DNA of 64,000 nucleotides, taken from the NCBI RefSeq assembly GCF_945859825.1, contig NZ_CAMAPC010000013.1, forward strand, positions 1 to 64,000. The letters are read 5' to 3'. Under the pieces are notes generated by a model, which was not told the DNA's origin, did no database searches, and saw only the letters and a list, made by a program, of their open reading frames with translations. Positions 38,268 through 47,936 of this stretch are shown here, piece by piece. The position numbers and the translations under genes were made by a program. The DNA is from Pseudoalteromonas holothuriae (GTDB taxonomy: Bacteria; Pseudomonadota; Gammaproteobacteria; Enterobacterales; Alteromonadaceae). The number at the start of each line of letters is the position of its first letter. Positions within the stretch are counted from its first letter, which is position 1.

Positions 38268-39917
38268 ATGAACAACATAAAAATGACCACGATCACATTG
38301 GCGGTTTTAGGAACGCTTTCTTCGCCGCTGTTAATGGCAAAACCATCTTCAACTCCAGACATGGATATAAATATTGTTGGTGGTTCAGAAACGCAACCAA
38401 ATTCGAGGTCTTACCAAGTTGCTCTGCTTATGAATGGTCGTCAAGGTTGTGGCGGTACGCTGATAAGTCAAGACTGGGTTTTAACCGCTGCACATTGCGT
38501 AGACAGTGCCTCAACAAGTAGCTTAACTGTGCGTGTTGGTGCTCATTCAATTAGTCGCAATGATGGCCAAACACTGCGCGTATCTCAGATTATTAGTCAT
38601 GAGCAGTGGCGCGGTGCGAACAGTATTCGTTCAGGTTACGACATTGCTGTATTGCGCTTAGCATCTCCTGCTAATAGCCAACATACACCGGCAAAACTTC
38701 CTACTGCTGACATAGAACAACAACATGCAAGCATTGGTAATTATGTTACGGTTTCTGGTTGGGGGCTAACTTCAAACAGAGGAAGGGCAAGTGATGTACT
38801 TCGTGAAGTTGATTTACCGGTGATCAGTAACGCAAGTTGTAGCAGTCAATTAAATTTCAACATTCCAAGCTCAGTAATTTGCGGTGGTGGTCAAGGTGGC
38901 CGTTCTGCATGTAATGGCGATAGCGGCGGCCCTTATGCAGTACGCGTAGGAGCTGATTATTATAGTATTGGTACGGTTAGCTGGGGTATTGCTTGTCAAG
39001 GAGCATCTGCTTTCACTCGCACCACAAGTTACCTCGATTGGATTAAAGCGAAAACAGGCATTGGTAATACTGACCCAATTGATAGTGCACCTATTGCTGA
39101 TTTTGATTATAGTGCTAATCAATTATCAGTAAGCTTTACTGACCGCTCTCGTGACGATAAAGGTGTTCAAAGTCACAGCTGGCGCTTTGGTGATAGCCAA
39201 GGTGGCACTTCATCACAAGCAAACCCAACCTATCAGTTTAGTGCTGCCGGCACTTATAATGTGCAACTTACAGTTACTGATACTAAGGGGCAAACTAACA
39301 CCACTTCTAAGCAAGTTAATGTAACAGATGGTACAGACCCTGGTAATTGTTCTGGTGTTGAAACATGGAACGCAAATAAAGCCTATGCACTAAACGATGT
39401 GGTCAGTTTTAATGGTTATGAGTACAAAGCAATTTGGTGGTCTCAAGGTGCTCAACCAGATATCTATCCAAATGTATGGCAAAAAGGTGCTCGTTGTGGT
39501 GATGCGTCAACACCGGTAGCTGATTTTACTGCTGCAATAAATGGGTTAACAGTATCTTTTGATAATAGTAGTACTGGCAACATTACCGCTGTTCAATGGA
39601 ATTTTGGTGATGGCAATTTAAGTAATGCATTTTCGCCTGGCCATACTTATGCCCAAGCAGGCAATTATCAAGTAATGCTATCAATTACCGACAGCAACAA
39701 CCAAACAACGTCAGTGACTAAATCAGTAACGGTGACAGACACAGGCTCGGGTGATTGTAACGGTATTGGAGTATGGTCAGCACAAACGGTGTATCAAAAA
39801 GGTGACGTGGCTCAAATAGCAGGTGTTGTATATCGTGCAAATTGGTGGGTACAAGGTGAAAACCCAACAAACTCAGGTCCTTGGGGTCCTTGGGCTCGTG
39901 TTGGCACATGTCAGTAA
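38268..39917 (+). CDS. Secreted trypsin-like serine protease with PKD and CBM5/12 modules, 549 aa
   Basis: Signal peptide about 1-24, short propeptide, then a chymotrypsin-fold (S1) domain starting IVGG at 36 with catalytic His76 (LTAAHC), Asp125 (YDIAVLRL) and Ser219 (CNGDSGGPY). PKD domains at about 270-352 and 415-492 (WRFGDSQGG, WNFGDGN) and CBM5/12-like chitin-binding modules at about 360-410 (NGYEYKAIWWSQGAQPDIYP) and 498-549 alternate at the C-terminus. The architecture suits a secreted enzyme that degrades protein in chitin-rich or particulate matter. Export beyond the periplasm, perhaps by type II secretion, is inferred. It is a single-gene unit. Confidence 0.92.
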   Translation: MNNIKMTTITLAVLGTLSSPLLMAKPSSTPDMDINIVGGSETQPNSRSYQVALLMNGRQGCGGTLISQDWVLTAAHCVDSASTSSLTVRVGAHSISRNDGQTLRVSQIISHEQWRGANSIRSGYDIAVLRLASPANSQHTPAKLPTADIEQQHASIGNYVTVSGWGLTSNRGRASDVLREVDLPVISNASCSSQLNFNIPSSVICGGGQGGRSACNGDSGGPYAVRVGADYYSIGTVSWGIACQGASAFTRTTSYLDWIKAKTGIGNTDPIDSAPIADFDYSANQLSVSFTDRSRDDKGVQSHSWRFGDSQGGTSSQANPTYQFSAAGTYNVQLTVTDTKGQTNTTSKQVNVTDGTDPGNCSGVETWNANKAYALNDVVSFNGYEYKAIWWSQGAQPDIYPNVWQKGARCGDASTPVADFTAAINGLTVSFDNSSTGNITAVQWNFGDGNLSNAFSPGHTYAQAGNYQVMLSITDSNNQTTSVTKSVTVTDTGSGDCNGIGVWSAQTVYQKGDVAQIAGVVYRANWWVQGENPTNSGPWGPWARVGTCQ

Positions 39918-40004
39918 TTAAAATTTTTAATTTCTCAACCGGACTTTAAAAACAACTAAGTCCCATGTAATCTACCTTTTATATACAAATAACGGTTTGA
40001 TATC

Positions 40005-41210
40005 ATGGGACTTAATCAACAAACAGCGAGTGAACTAACCAGATTAGGCGAACGACTTAAAAAAAACCTTAATGCAATTTTTGCTGAACTTCCTGCAAGT
40101 GCAAACACAATCAATGGCCTAACGCAGTTTTTAAATTTCCATAGATCGAACAGTCAGCGTGTATTTAATGCAAAAAAATCGGCCACTGGTGAGCAGGTAT
40201 TACTGCAACTTCCAGGAATTAAAGCCTTAGAAGAATTTTCACAAAAGCTCAAACCACATATCAGCGAATCCAATCTTCAACAGTTTATCCAGTCATGTCA
40301 TCTATTTGCTGAAAGTATTAGCACTTATGCCAGCAGCCATGCTGATTTAAAACGGCAGTTGCAAAAGCTACATGAGCCAAATACGGATGAAATCCCCCAC
40401 CAACAAGACAAACGAGCGCAGTTATATTACGCAGCAAAGTCATTGTTAGGGTTTAGCATAGATCATGTATTTTGTACCTATATACTCACACGTCAAAACC
40501 CGCAAGCCGATTATTTACAAGAAGTTGCATTGATCAGCAAAACAGGAATAAAACGCCAACGAGGGGCACCACCATTCGTACAGTTTTATACTCACCCCCA
40601 CCCAAGTGATTTTATTCGCCCTAAATTACTCTCAAAGTCGAGTCAAATTAGCGCTAATGAATTTACCATTGGTATTGCAAAAGAGTACTCAACACCGGGG
40701 CTTGAGCAAGCTTATAGCAGCTACTCCCCCAGTAATTCAGGAATTGTATTTGACGAACTGCCAGACGCGCCACGTTTTGATGCCACTTTTATTTTTAATA
40801 ACCCTGATGAGCTGGTAAATCCGCTCACAAATAAGAGCCAATGTAGTTCAACCAGCATTTCAATTAAGAACCCAACTAAGCGACTCACATTACTTGTGTT
40901 ACTTGATAAAGCGATTGATAGAAGTAGCAACGTTAATGTGGGTTGCTACCATGGTAACCAAAAAGTTGAAGAAGGTAAGCTCAATGTCAGTGATATGTGG
41001 ACTGAACGTTTGCCAGATTTTCCTGAACTAAGAGTGATAAGCTTACAGGCTCCCCAAAACTTACTGAACAAAAACAGTAAAATGCACTCTAAAGTTAAAT
41101 ACCTCTTGGAGTATGCTAACCTCGATGCAGAACAGTTTGTTTGCTATCTAATGGATGTTGACTTTCCTATTTGGTCTGCAACTTATAGAATTTACTTTGA
41201 ACATAGCTAG
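40005..41210 (+). CDS. Hypothetical protein of unknown function, 401 aa
   Basis: No recognised family. Residues about 1-130 are mainly helical, with SQRVFNAKKSATGEQVLLQL followed by PGIKALEEF, a layout that recalls small helix-turn-helix-like N-terminal domains; the rest is mixed alpha/beta, with GAPPFVQFYTHPHPSDFIRP and a Ser-rich stretch near 240-290. No signal peptide or membrane segment, so probably cytoplasmic. No clear ribosome-binding site precedes the ATG. The TAG stop sits exactly at the left end of a MITE (41210-41472); the empty site would read AGCTAGTAA, so the stop is unchanged by the insertion. Confidence 0.7.
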   Translation: MGLNQQTASELTRLGERLKKNLNAIFAELPASANTINGLTQFLNFHRSNSQRVFNAKKSATGEQVLLQLPGIKALEEFSQKLKPHISESNLQQFIQSCHLFAESISTYASSHADLKRQLQKLHEPNTDEIPHQQDKRAQLYYAAKSLLGFSIDHVFCTYILTRQNPQADYLQEVALISKTGIKRQRGAPPFVQFYTHPHPSDFIRPKLLSKSSQISANEFTIGIAKEYSTPGLEQAYSSYSPSNSGIVFDELPDAPRFDATFIFNNPDELVNPLTNKSQCSSTSISIKNPTKRLTLLVLLDKAIDRSSNVNVGCYHGNQKVEEGKLNVSDMWTERLPDFPELRVISLQAPQNLLNKNSKMHSKVKYLLEYANLDAEQFVCYLMDVDFPIWSATYRIYFEHS

Positions 41211-41472
41211 GGGCTGTTGACCTTTGCTATGTGCTTTTACAGCAGTTATTCGGGTATTTTCTCAAGGCAAAACCTGCACCCATAGTTATTCTATGTAAGT
41301 CAGCTGATGACGTAGAAAAAATGCCCAATGGGCGCTTCCTAAACGGTTCAGCCAAAGGCTGCCACTACTTTGTCATTCGTAACTGACATAAACTATTATG
41401 CTGCATTACTCATTTCGCGTAATGACAGCCTTTGATTTGAACAAAATTTACATCTCAAAGATCAACAGCCTC
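41210..41472. mobile_element. MITE-like element, complete copy, 263 bp
   Basis: Non-coding element with terminal inverted repeats GGGGCTGTTGACCTTTG (left) and GAGGCTGTTGATCTTTG (right, reverse complement), 15 of 17 matching, flanked by TA on both sides and embedded in CTA...TAG. No transposase gene. Related fragments occur at 28386-28429 and 60424-60552. The short TA duplication and G-rich ends are compatible with a non-autonomous derivative of an IS (IS5- or IS630-like), family not certain. Confidence 0.8.
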
Positions 41473-41633
41473 TAGTAAAATATAGCTTTTCCTTTTGATT
41501 ATTAAGCTTATATTTATAAATTTTACATTTTTAGGCTTGCGATAGAAGTGAAGTTTATATATTTTACGCCTCAGCGAGATGCACATTGCATAGCTCGTTG
41601 ATTTTTTTAACGCTTAACTCAGTAAGGAATACT

Positions 41634-42410
41634 ATGCGTTACTTATTACCTATCACAGCCTTTTTAATTCCAATCAGTATATTAACCACGAGTGCCCAAG
41701 CGAACGACAAGCAATGGTTCAATAGCGCCAGTTACGCGCATACGGAAAAAACCAGCTTTAATTCGTTGCGAGTTAATAGTGCGTACTATTTTACTCCACA
41801 ACACAATACAGGGGTATGGGATGACTTTGGGTATTTAGATACAGATTCTAAGGTGTCTGTGAGTTATACAGATAATGACAATAACAATTTCTTTAGCGCT
41901 TCAGGTGAAGCGTTTTATAATAACTTTTTTGTTAGTGCCGCGGTTAGCGACCTAAGCGAAGAAGATAACCACAGTATTGGTTTTGGTTATTTGTACAATG
42001 ACGCGCTAAAACTATCAATACAGAGTCGGCGTTCAGATAATCACTCAGACAAAATTTGGTATCAAGCGCAATATAATCACCAGATTAATGACTCCGACTA
42101 CTTAGGTGTGACCGTAGGCATTCAAGATAACCCTGATGACTGGATGGTCTCTAGCCGTTACTTCAAAAAACTTGCCGGTGGAGCATATTTTTCTATTGAT
42201 GCTTCACATTATAATTATGTTTATAGCAGCTCAGTGACTACCGTAATGGCAAATTACTATTTGAATGAAAATTTGGCTTTTGGCTTAGGGTTATTAGATT
42301 CTAGAGTACAGCTTGAAGCAAAGTACTTTATATCTGACAAGTACTTTTATCGTATCGGTTATATAGATGAAGGCAATATGGCATCCATCTCATTTAATGC
42401 CTACTTTTAA
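41634..42410 (+). CDS. Putative outer-membrane beta-barrel protein, 258 aa
   Basis: Start at 41634 (MRYLLPITAFLIPISILTTS) is preferred since AAGGA precedes it and it gives a signal peptide cleaved after AQA; an upstream frame to 41586 is less likely. The mature part has alternating hydrophobic strands, many Asn, Asp and Tyr residues (YTDNDNNNFFSASGEAFYNN, FGYLYNDALKLSI) and ends in an aromatic (SFNAYF), as outer-membrane barrels do. No precise family; it may be a small porin-like protein. It lies just beyond the MITE. Confidence 0.7.
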   Translation: MRYLLPITAFLIPISILTTSAQANDKQWFNSASYAHTEKTSFNSLRVNSAYYFTPQHNTGVWDDFGYLDTDSKVSVSYTDNDNNNFFSASGEAFYNNFFVSAAVSDLSEEDNHSIGFGYLYNDALKLSIQSRRSDNHSDKIWYQAQYNHQINDSDYLGVTVGIQDNPDDWMVSSRYFKKLAGGAYFSIDASHYNYVYSSSVTTVMANYYLNENLAFGLGLLDSRVQLEAKYFISDKYFYRIGYIDEGNMASISFNAYF

Positions 42411-42684
42411 TTTTTAGGTGCGCTGACGTGCTCACCGCATTCCCATAAACCAATATAACTTACCAAAATGTAAATTTTATTGGTTTTTTATTTACCAAAT
42501 CATCACTAAACTTAAGCCCCTCTAACCAACAAACCCGTACAAATGTAATTAAAAATTTTACATCTATTTACCTAATGCTTGTGTATTGAGAAACTTTCTA
42601 AACACAAATGCAATAAATATAGGGTAGAATATTCAATTCTAGTGAACTCGCTAGATTAGTACTAAACACGGGAACTATAATAAA
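42411..42684. other. Intergenic region before the nuclease gene
   Basis: 274 AT-rich bases, presumably the promoter region of the nuclease gene. No motif could be supported. Confidence 0.4.
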
Positions 42685-45285
42685 ATGTTAAAAAAAACAC
42701 TATTAGCAACGCTTATCTCAGCGGCTTGCATTCCAGCTCATGCACAATTAATTATTTCTGAATATGTTGAAGGCAGTAGCTACAACAAAGCAGTTGAACT
42801 TTATAACACGGGCAATGAATCCATTGATTTAGCAGGCTATGCTATTTCTTTTTACTTTAATGGCAAAAGCGATGCGGGTCGTACAATTACATTAGATGGC
42901 ACCTTAGCAAGTAAAACAACTTATGTTGTTGCTCATTCAAGTGCAAATGAAACACTAACCAATAAAGCACAATTATTATCTGGTGGAAGTTGGTTCAATG
43001 GCGATGATGCCGTTGCATTGCTAAAAGCTGACAATATTGTCGACAGCTTAGGTCAGATTGGTGTTGACCCAGGTGCTAGTTGGTCAGACGATGAAGCTAA
43101 TACTAAAGATAAAAGCTTAGTTCGCAAACCAGAATTTTTAATTGGCGATACCAATGGCAGCGATGAGTTTTTACCATCAACTCAATGGCTAGCTAATGCA
43201 AAAGATGACTTTTCAAATATAGGTGTACACTCAAACGAACTGCCACCAGAACCTGAAGACTTAGTCTGCGATTTAAACAATGTCTTGATAAACCAAGTTC
43301 AAGGCACAACTAATGAAAGCCCCCTTAAAGGTCAAACTGTAGAGCTACAAGGGGTTGTGACCGCTGCTTTGCAGGGTGATGAACAATTGAAAGGTTTTTT
43401 CTTGCAAGAAGAATTAGCTGACCAAGATAATGAGGTACTCTCTTCAGAAGGCATATTTGTTTACTACACTGGCACAGTGGTGAATAACGGTGACATAGTA
43501 AAAGTACTTGGTAAAGTAGAAGAAAAATACGGTCAAACTCAATTGAGTTCAGTAACCACACTTAAAGTGTGTGGTACTAATGCATCAGTACCAACAACAA
43601 CTATTACATTACCCTATGATAGTGGCCTTGAAGCAGTTGAAGGTATGCTGGTGGAAATTAGCAATGAGTTAGTTGTTAATGATACATATGGTTTAAAAAG
43701 ATATGGTGAAGTGCGCTTGGCGACTGAACGCTTGTTTCAAGCGACTCAAATTACATTACCTGGTGATGCTGCTAACGCAGTAGAAGTACAAAATAAGTCG
43801 AAAGAGATATTGTTAGATGATGGTTCAACAGCGCAAAACCCTGATGTGATCCCCTATCCAAACCCTGAACTAGATGCCTACAATACTTTACGTTTAGGTG
43901 ATAAAGTAACGAATGTGCAAGGTGTCTTAGGTTATGGCTTTGGTCAATATCGGGTCCAACCAACGTCACAACCTAACTTTATTTCAGCCAACCCGCGTAC
44001 CGATGCACCTGAAGTTACCACGAGAGGTGACTTACGTATAGCAAGCTTTAACGTGCTAAATTACTTCAACGGTGATGGCCAAGGTGCAGGCTTCCCTACA
44101 CCTCGTGGTGCAGATAAAGCAGAAGAATTTGAGCGTCAAAAAGCTAAAACGGTTTCAGCAATGTTGAAACTTGATGCTGATTTATTTGGTATCTTAGAAA
44201 TGGAAAACGACGGTTTTGGTGAGCTAAGTGCATTGGCTGATTTAACCGCAGCGCTTAATGCACAGGACTCAGAAAACACCTATGCTTATGTTGATCTGGG
44301 CACGGATAAAGTAGGTGGCGATGCTATCATGTCTGCGATTATTTATCGTAGCAATAAAGTAAAAGAAGTAGGCACTGCGGCATTTACAGAAGCAGTACCA
44401 TTTGATTATGGTAATCGTCCGCCGGTCATACAAACCTTTACTGATTTACAAAATGAAGAAACCTTTAATTTGGTGGTTGCACACTTGCGCTCAAAAGGTA
44501 GCTGCTCTAAAGCACAAGGTTTAGACCAAGATCAAAGTGATGGTCAAGGATGTTGGAACCAAACTCGCGTAAACGCGGTAGAAGTATTATCTAACTGGCT
44601 AACAACCTCACCTACGGGCCAAGACGACCCAGATACAATCATTCTTGGTGATATGAATGCCTATGGTCAAGAAGACCCTATTCGCACTTATGTGGCCCAA
44701 GGTTATCAAGATATTAAAAAGCAGCTTCATCAAACCAATACAGATTACTCGTATGTTTATCAAGGCCGTATAGGCAGTTTAGACCATGCTTTTGCCAGTG
44801 AAACTATGATGGAGAAAGTGGTCGATATTGTCGATTGGCATATCAACGCAGATGAACCTGTAGCGCTTGATTACAATACTGAATATAAATCTGATAAACA
44901 CAAAACCAGTTTGTATGCAGAGCATGCTTATCGAGCTTCAGATCATGACCCTATAATCATCGAGTTGAAAACTAAAACAAAGCAGGAAGTTATTGAAGGT
45001 GAATTTACTAATTTATCTGGATGGTTTTGGTGGCAACGTTTTTCTATTGAACTACCTGAAGGGTATAAAAACCTTGAAGTAAGCATTAGTGGCGATGGCG
45101 AAGCAGACCTGTATGTTCGTCACAATAAGAAAACACACTACTTCAAATATGATTGTCGTCCATACCTTTGGGGAAGTGAAGAGCAATGTTCATTAGATAA
45201 CCCTGAAGCGGGTGTATGGCACTTTGGTTTAAGAGGTATTTTCCCTTACGCGAATGTAACACTTAAGTACAAAGCAACGAAGTAA
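42685..45285 (+). CDS. ExeM/NucH-family extracellular endonuclease, 866 aa
   Basis: Signal peptide about 1-20 (ends AHA). An N-terminal lamin-tail domain (about 21-150; LIISEYVEGSSYNKAVELYN) is followed by an OB-fold-like region (about 190-300) and an endonuclease/exonuclease/phosphatase domain (about 440-760) with LRIASFNVLNYFNGDG, FGILEMENDGFG, NLVVAHLRSKGSC, LGDMNAYGQEDP and the catalytic ASDHDPIIIEL. The C-terminal 100 residues form a PPC-like domain (LSGWFWWQRFSIELPEG). The architecture equals ExeM of Shewanella, an extracellular DNase that turns over biofilm DNA. A strong hairpin follows the gene. Confidence 0.93.
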   Translation: MLKKTLLATLISAACIPAHAQLIISEYVEGSSYNKAVELYNTGNESIDLAGYAISFYFNGKSDAGRTITLDGTLASKTTYVVAHSSANETLTNKAQLLSGGSWFNGDDAVALLKADNIVDSLGQIGVDPGASWSDDEANTKDKSLVRKPEFLIGDTNGSDEFLPSTQWLANAKDDFSNIGVHSNELPPEPEDLVCDLNNVLINQVQGTTNESPLKGQTVELQGVVTAALQGDEQLKGFFLQEELADQDNEVLSSEGIFVYYTGTVVNNGDIVKVLGKVEEKYGQTQLSSVTTLKVCGTNASVPTTTITLPYDSGLEAVEGMLVEISNELVVNDTYGLKRYGEVRLATERLFQATQITLPGDAANAVEVQNKSKEILLDDGSTAQNPDVIPYPNPELDAYNTLRLGDKVTNVQGVLGYGFGQYRVQPTSQPNFISANPRTDAPEVTTRGDLRIASFNVLNYFNGDGQGAGFPTPRGADKAEEFERQKAKTVSAMLKLDADLFGILEMENDGFGELSALADLTAALNAQDSENTYAYVDLGTDKVGGDAIMSAIIYRSNKVKEVGTAAFTEAVPFDYGNRPPVIQTFTDLQNEETFNLVVAHLRSKGSCSKAQGLDQDQSDGQGCWNQTRVNAVEVLSNWLTTSPTGQDDPDTIILGDMNAYGQEDPIRTYVAQGYQDIKKQLHQTNTDYSYVYQGRIGSLDHAFASETMMEKVVDIVDWHINADEPVALDYNTEYKSDKHKTSLYAEHAYRASDHDPIIIELKTKTKQEVIEGEFTNLSGWFWWQRFSIELPEGYKNLEVSISGDGEADLYVRHNKKTHYFKYDCRPYLWGSEEQCSLDNPEAGVWHFGLRGIFPYANVTLKYKATK

Positions 45286-45300
45286 ATACTATAAGTGACT

Positions 45301-45333
45301 AATAACCGCCAGCACACGCTGGCGGTTATTTTA
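45301..45333 (+). terminator. Terminator after the nuclease gene
   Basis: AATAACCGCCAGC ACAC GCTGGCGGTTATT: a 13-bp perfect stem and four-base loop, 15 bases after the stop, followed by TTTA. The stem is self-complementary, so it may act in both directions. Confidence 0.85.
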
Positions 45334-45596
45334 CTACCCATACAAGTTTAACGTTTCTAAAAATTACAACGTAAGATGGTGTTAATTTTATCTACTTGTT
45401 CGCATTTAAGCTCATTCAATCAAAGTGAATATAGGTATAACACAGACCTAATAAAGGCGAGTTTGGTTAAAAGTGGTAGAAAGTAAGTATTGCATAAACC
45501 AATGCACAATATGTGAATTGTTAAGAGCAGCACCTGAGCAGTAAAGGCTTAAATCCACTATTGATAGTCAAGTAGGCCTAAACTAGTCATACTTAA

Positions 45597-46385
45597 TTAC
45601 TCTATATAATTTATTTCACCATGCATATAGTCAATGGCGGGGCCAATTAACATCACCCTTTCATCTTTAACGTTACATAAAATAGTTCCGCCGCGATGCG
45701 AAATTTGTGAGGCACATAACTGCGTTTTATCAAGCGTACGAGCCCAGTAAGGTGCTAATTCACAATGAGCTGAGCCTGTCACTGGGTCTTCATCAACTTT
45801 AAGTTTAGGGAAAAAACAACGACTAACAAAGTCCATATTGTCACCTTTTGCAGTCACAACCACCCCGCGTAGCTCTAATTCACGCCAAGCATTATAATCA
45901 GGTTCAAGAGCTTTGAGTTGAGCCTCATTTTTGAGCACAACAACATAATCAAACGCGGCAAGCACTTGCACTGGTTCTATATCGCCTAACCCACGTAGCA
46001 GTGCAAGCGGTACGGGCACTTCTTCCAAAACAGAGGCTGGAAAATCCATGCTATAGCCTTGTGTGGTTTTACTGACCTCCAACATGCCACTTTTAGTGTG
46101 AAAAGATATGCTTTTTTCATCATAGCCTAAGTGTTGATAGAGCACATGGGCGGTGGCAAGTGTTGCATGGCCACATAAATCAACTTCCTCTTTGGGAGTA
46201 AACCAACGTAACTCGTACCCTGTGTTAGCTTTTACGAAAAAAGCAGTTTCTGAGAGGTTATTTTCTTGAGCAATTTTTTGCATGAGCGTGTCATCAAGCC
46301 AGTCATCTAGTGGTATGACTGCAGCGGGATTGCCTTTGAATAAATCACTGGCAAAAGCATCAACTTGATAAATTGGTAATTTCAT
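45597..46385 (-). CDS. PhzF-family isomerase/epimerase-like protein, 262 aa
   Basis: Two-domain diaminopimelate-epimerase-like fold: KLPIYQVDAFASDLFKGNPA at the start, ENNLSETAFF with the family's catalytic Glu (about 46), LRWFTPKEEVDLCGHATLAT and late DEDPVTGSAHCELAPYW. Characterised PhzF acts in phenazine synthesis, but most homologues, like this one outside a phenazine cluster, have no known substrate. Length is normal. It lies alone, 195 bases downstream of the RhlE-type gene on the same strand. Confidence 0.9.
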   Translation of the reverse strand: MKLPIYQVDAFASDLFKGNPAAVIPLDDWLDDTLMQKIAQENNLSETAFFVKANTGYELRWFTPKEEVDLCGHATLATAHVLYQHLGYDEKSISFHTKSGMLEVSKTTQGYSMDFPASVLEEVPVPLALLRGLGDIEPVQVLAAFDYVVVLKNEAQLKALEPDYNAWRELELRGVVVTAKGDNMDFVSRCFFPKLKVDEDPVTGSAHCELAPYWARTLDKTQLCASQISHRGGTILCNVKDERVMLIGPAIDYMHGEINYIE

Positions 46386-46540
46386 AACACATCCTGATCA
46401 AAAAAAGCAAAACAACACTTTAGACCTAAGTAAGTATTCATATCAATAGGCAGAACAGATAATGTATTAAAAAGAGTTATATAAACAGGAAAGTTGCACT
46501 GGTGAACAAAGGTCAAACTTGATAATGAAGCTAATGATTG

Positions 46541-46566
46541 TTGCCCGCCAATTTGATAGCGGGCAA
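46541..46566 (-). terminator. Hairpin after the RhlE-type helicase gene
   Basis: TTGCCCGC ... GCGGGCAA, an 8-bp stem with a ten-base loop, 15 bases past the minus-strand stop at 46581. There is no T-run on the minus side; on the plus side TTTTAAAAC follows. Confidence 0.5.
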
Positions 46567-46580
46567 TTTTAAAACAAAGT

Positions 46581-47879
46581 TTATTTATCTAAGCCTAAGC
46601 TTTTGCCTTTATTTTGCTTTCGTACATTGGCTATACGAGAGCGATTTTTAGCCCTTGCTTCACCACTGGCCTGATTGCTAGGGCGGTTGCTTCGTGGCTG
46701 GCGACGTTGATGTGCCGGTTTTTTAGTCAACTTTTTAATCAAAGACTCTCGATTACTAACTTCATAGCCAGGTAAATAGTAGCGTTTAATGTGTTGCTCA
46801 ATCAACTGCTCAATATGTACCAGCACTTGCTCTTCCTCACGAGATACAAATGAAATCGCTTGTCCTTGATTACCTGCTCGACCGGTGCGGCCAATACGGT
46901 GAACATAATCTTCAGCAAGATAAGGTAAGTCATAATTTACGACTCGTGGTAAGCCTTCAATATCAATACCTCGAGCAGCCACCTCGGTTGCCACTAACAC
47001 TCGGTATTTACCTTCTTTAAACTCTCGTAAAGCCCTGCGACGTGCGCCTTGCTTTTTATCTCCATGGCATACAATAGCAGGTATGCCATCTAAATTTAGC
47101 TCTTCCACTAGCCCATCGGCAACATCTTTCATGTTGACAAAAACAAGGACTTGTTGCCAATTTTTCTTACCAATCAATTCAGACAGCAATTCTCTTTTTC
47201 TGCTTTGTTCTACAGGGTATACAACATGGCGAACTGTTTCAGCGGTTGTGTTCTCAGGTGTTACTTGTACATATTTAGGATGACGTAATACTTGCGCAGC
47301 AAACTGTTTCATTGCTGAAGGGAAAGTGGCAGAAAATAATAGTAATTGGCGATGCTCATCCGCAAGCTCGATCACTTGTTGCATATCATTAATAAAGCCC
47401 ATGTCTAGCATGCGATCTGCTTCATCAAGTACCAAGTGGGTAACTTTCGCTAAACTTAAATTGCCCAAGCGTATTTGGTCTAGTAGTCGTCCCGGTGTGG
47501 CAACAATTATATCACTGCCTTTAGAGAGCTGTTGCGCTTGTCCCTCAGTGCTCACGCCACCAAATAGTGCAACGGTTTTAAGCGACGTGTGTTTACAAAA
47601 TGCATCGCAATTTTTCGCTATTTGCTCCGCTAATTCTCGCGTTGGTGCAACAATAAGCGCTCGTGGTTGAGGTCCACCCTCTCCTTCGAGTAATTTTTGT
47701 AAGATAGGTAGTGCAAACGCTGCTGTTTTACCAGTTCCCGTTTGAGCTGTTGCCAATACATCATGCCCTTTGCGCACAACAGGTATAGCGGCTTGCTGTA
47801 TTGGGGTTAAGGTATGGAAATTTAATTCCTCTAATGCTTGTAGCAGCAAAGGTGAAAAGCTAAAAGATTTAAAATTCAT
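46581..47879 (-). CDS. rhlE: DEAD-box RNA helicase, RhlE type, 432 aa
   Basis: All helicase motifs are visible: Q motif (TLTPIQQAAIPVV), Walker A AQTGTGKTAAFALP, PTRELAEQI, GGVSTEGQ, TPGRLLDQI, DEAD box (VLDEADRMLDMGF), SAT (LLFSATFP), VFVNMKD, ATEVAARGIDIEGLP and HRIGRTGRAG. The tail from about 375 is basic and low-complexity (RRQPRSNRPSN), typical of RhlE-type proteins that act on rRNA during ribosome assembly or at low temperature. It starts 57 bases after dapA on the same strand, so the two may be co-transcribed, but no functional link is known. Confidence 0.9.
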   Translation of the reverse strand: MNFKSFSFSPLLLQALEELNFHTLTPIQQAAIPVVRKGHDVLATAQTGTGKTAAFALPILQKLLEGEGGPQPRALIVAPTRELAEQIAKNCDAFCKHTSLKTVALFGGVSTEGQAQQLSKGSDIIVATPGRLLDQIRLGNLSLAKVTHLVLDEADRMLDMGFINDMQQVIELADEHRQLLLFSATFPSAMKQFAAQVLRHPKYVQVTPENTTAETVRHVVYPVEQSRKRELLSELIGKKNWQQVLVFVNMKDVADGLVEELNLDGIPAIVCHGDKKQGARRRALREFKEGKYRVLVATEVAARGIDIEGLPRVVNYDLPYLAEDYVHRIGRTGRAGNQGQAISFVSREEEQVLVHIEQLIEQHIKRYYLPGYEVSNRESLIKKLTKKPAHQRRQPRSNRPSNQASGEARAKNRSRIANVRKQNKGKSLGLDK

Positions 47880-47936
47880 GGTAAAAACCTGCGACCAATA
47901 CTTAAGGGCCGCAGATTATACGTTATTTGTGCAAGC

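Noticed and set aside
40005..41210. MITE insertion truncating the unknown 401-residue protein
   Set aside because: With the element removed the site would read AGCTAGTAA, keeping the same TAG stop, so the C-terminus is not altered.
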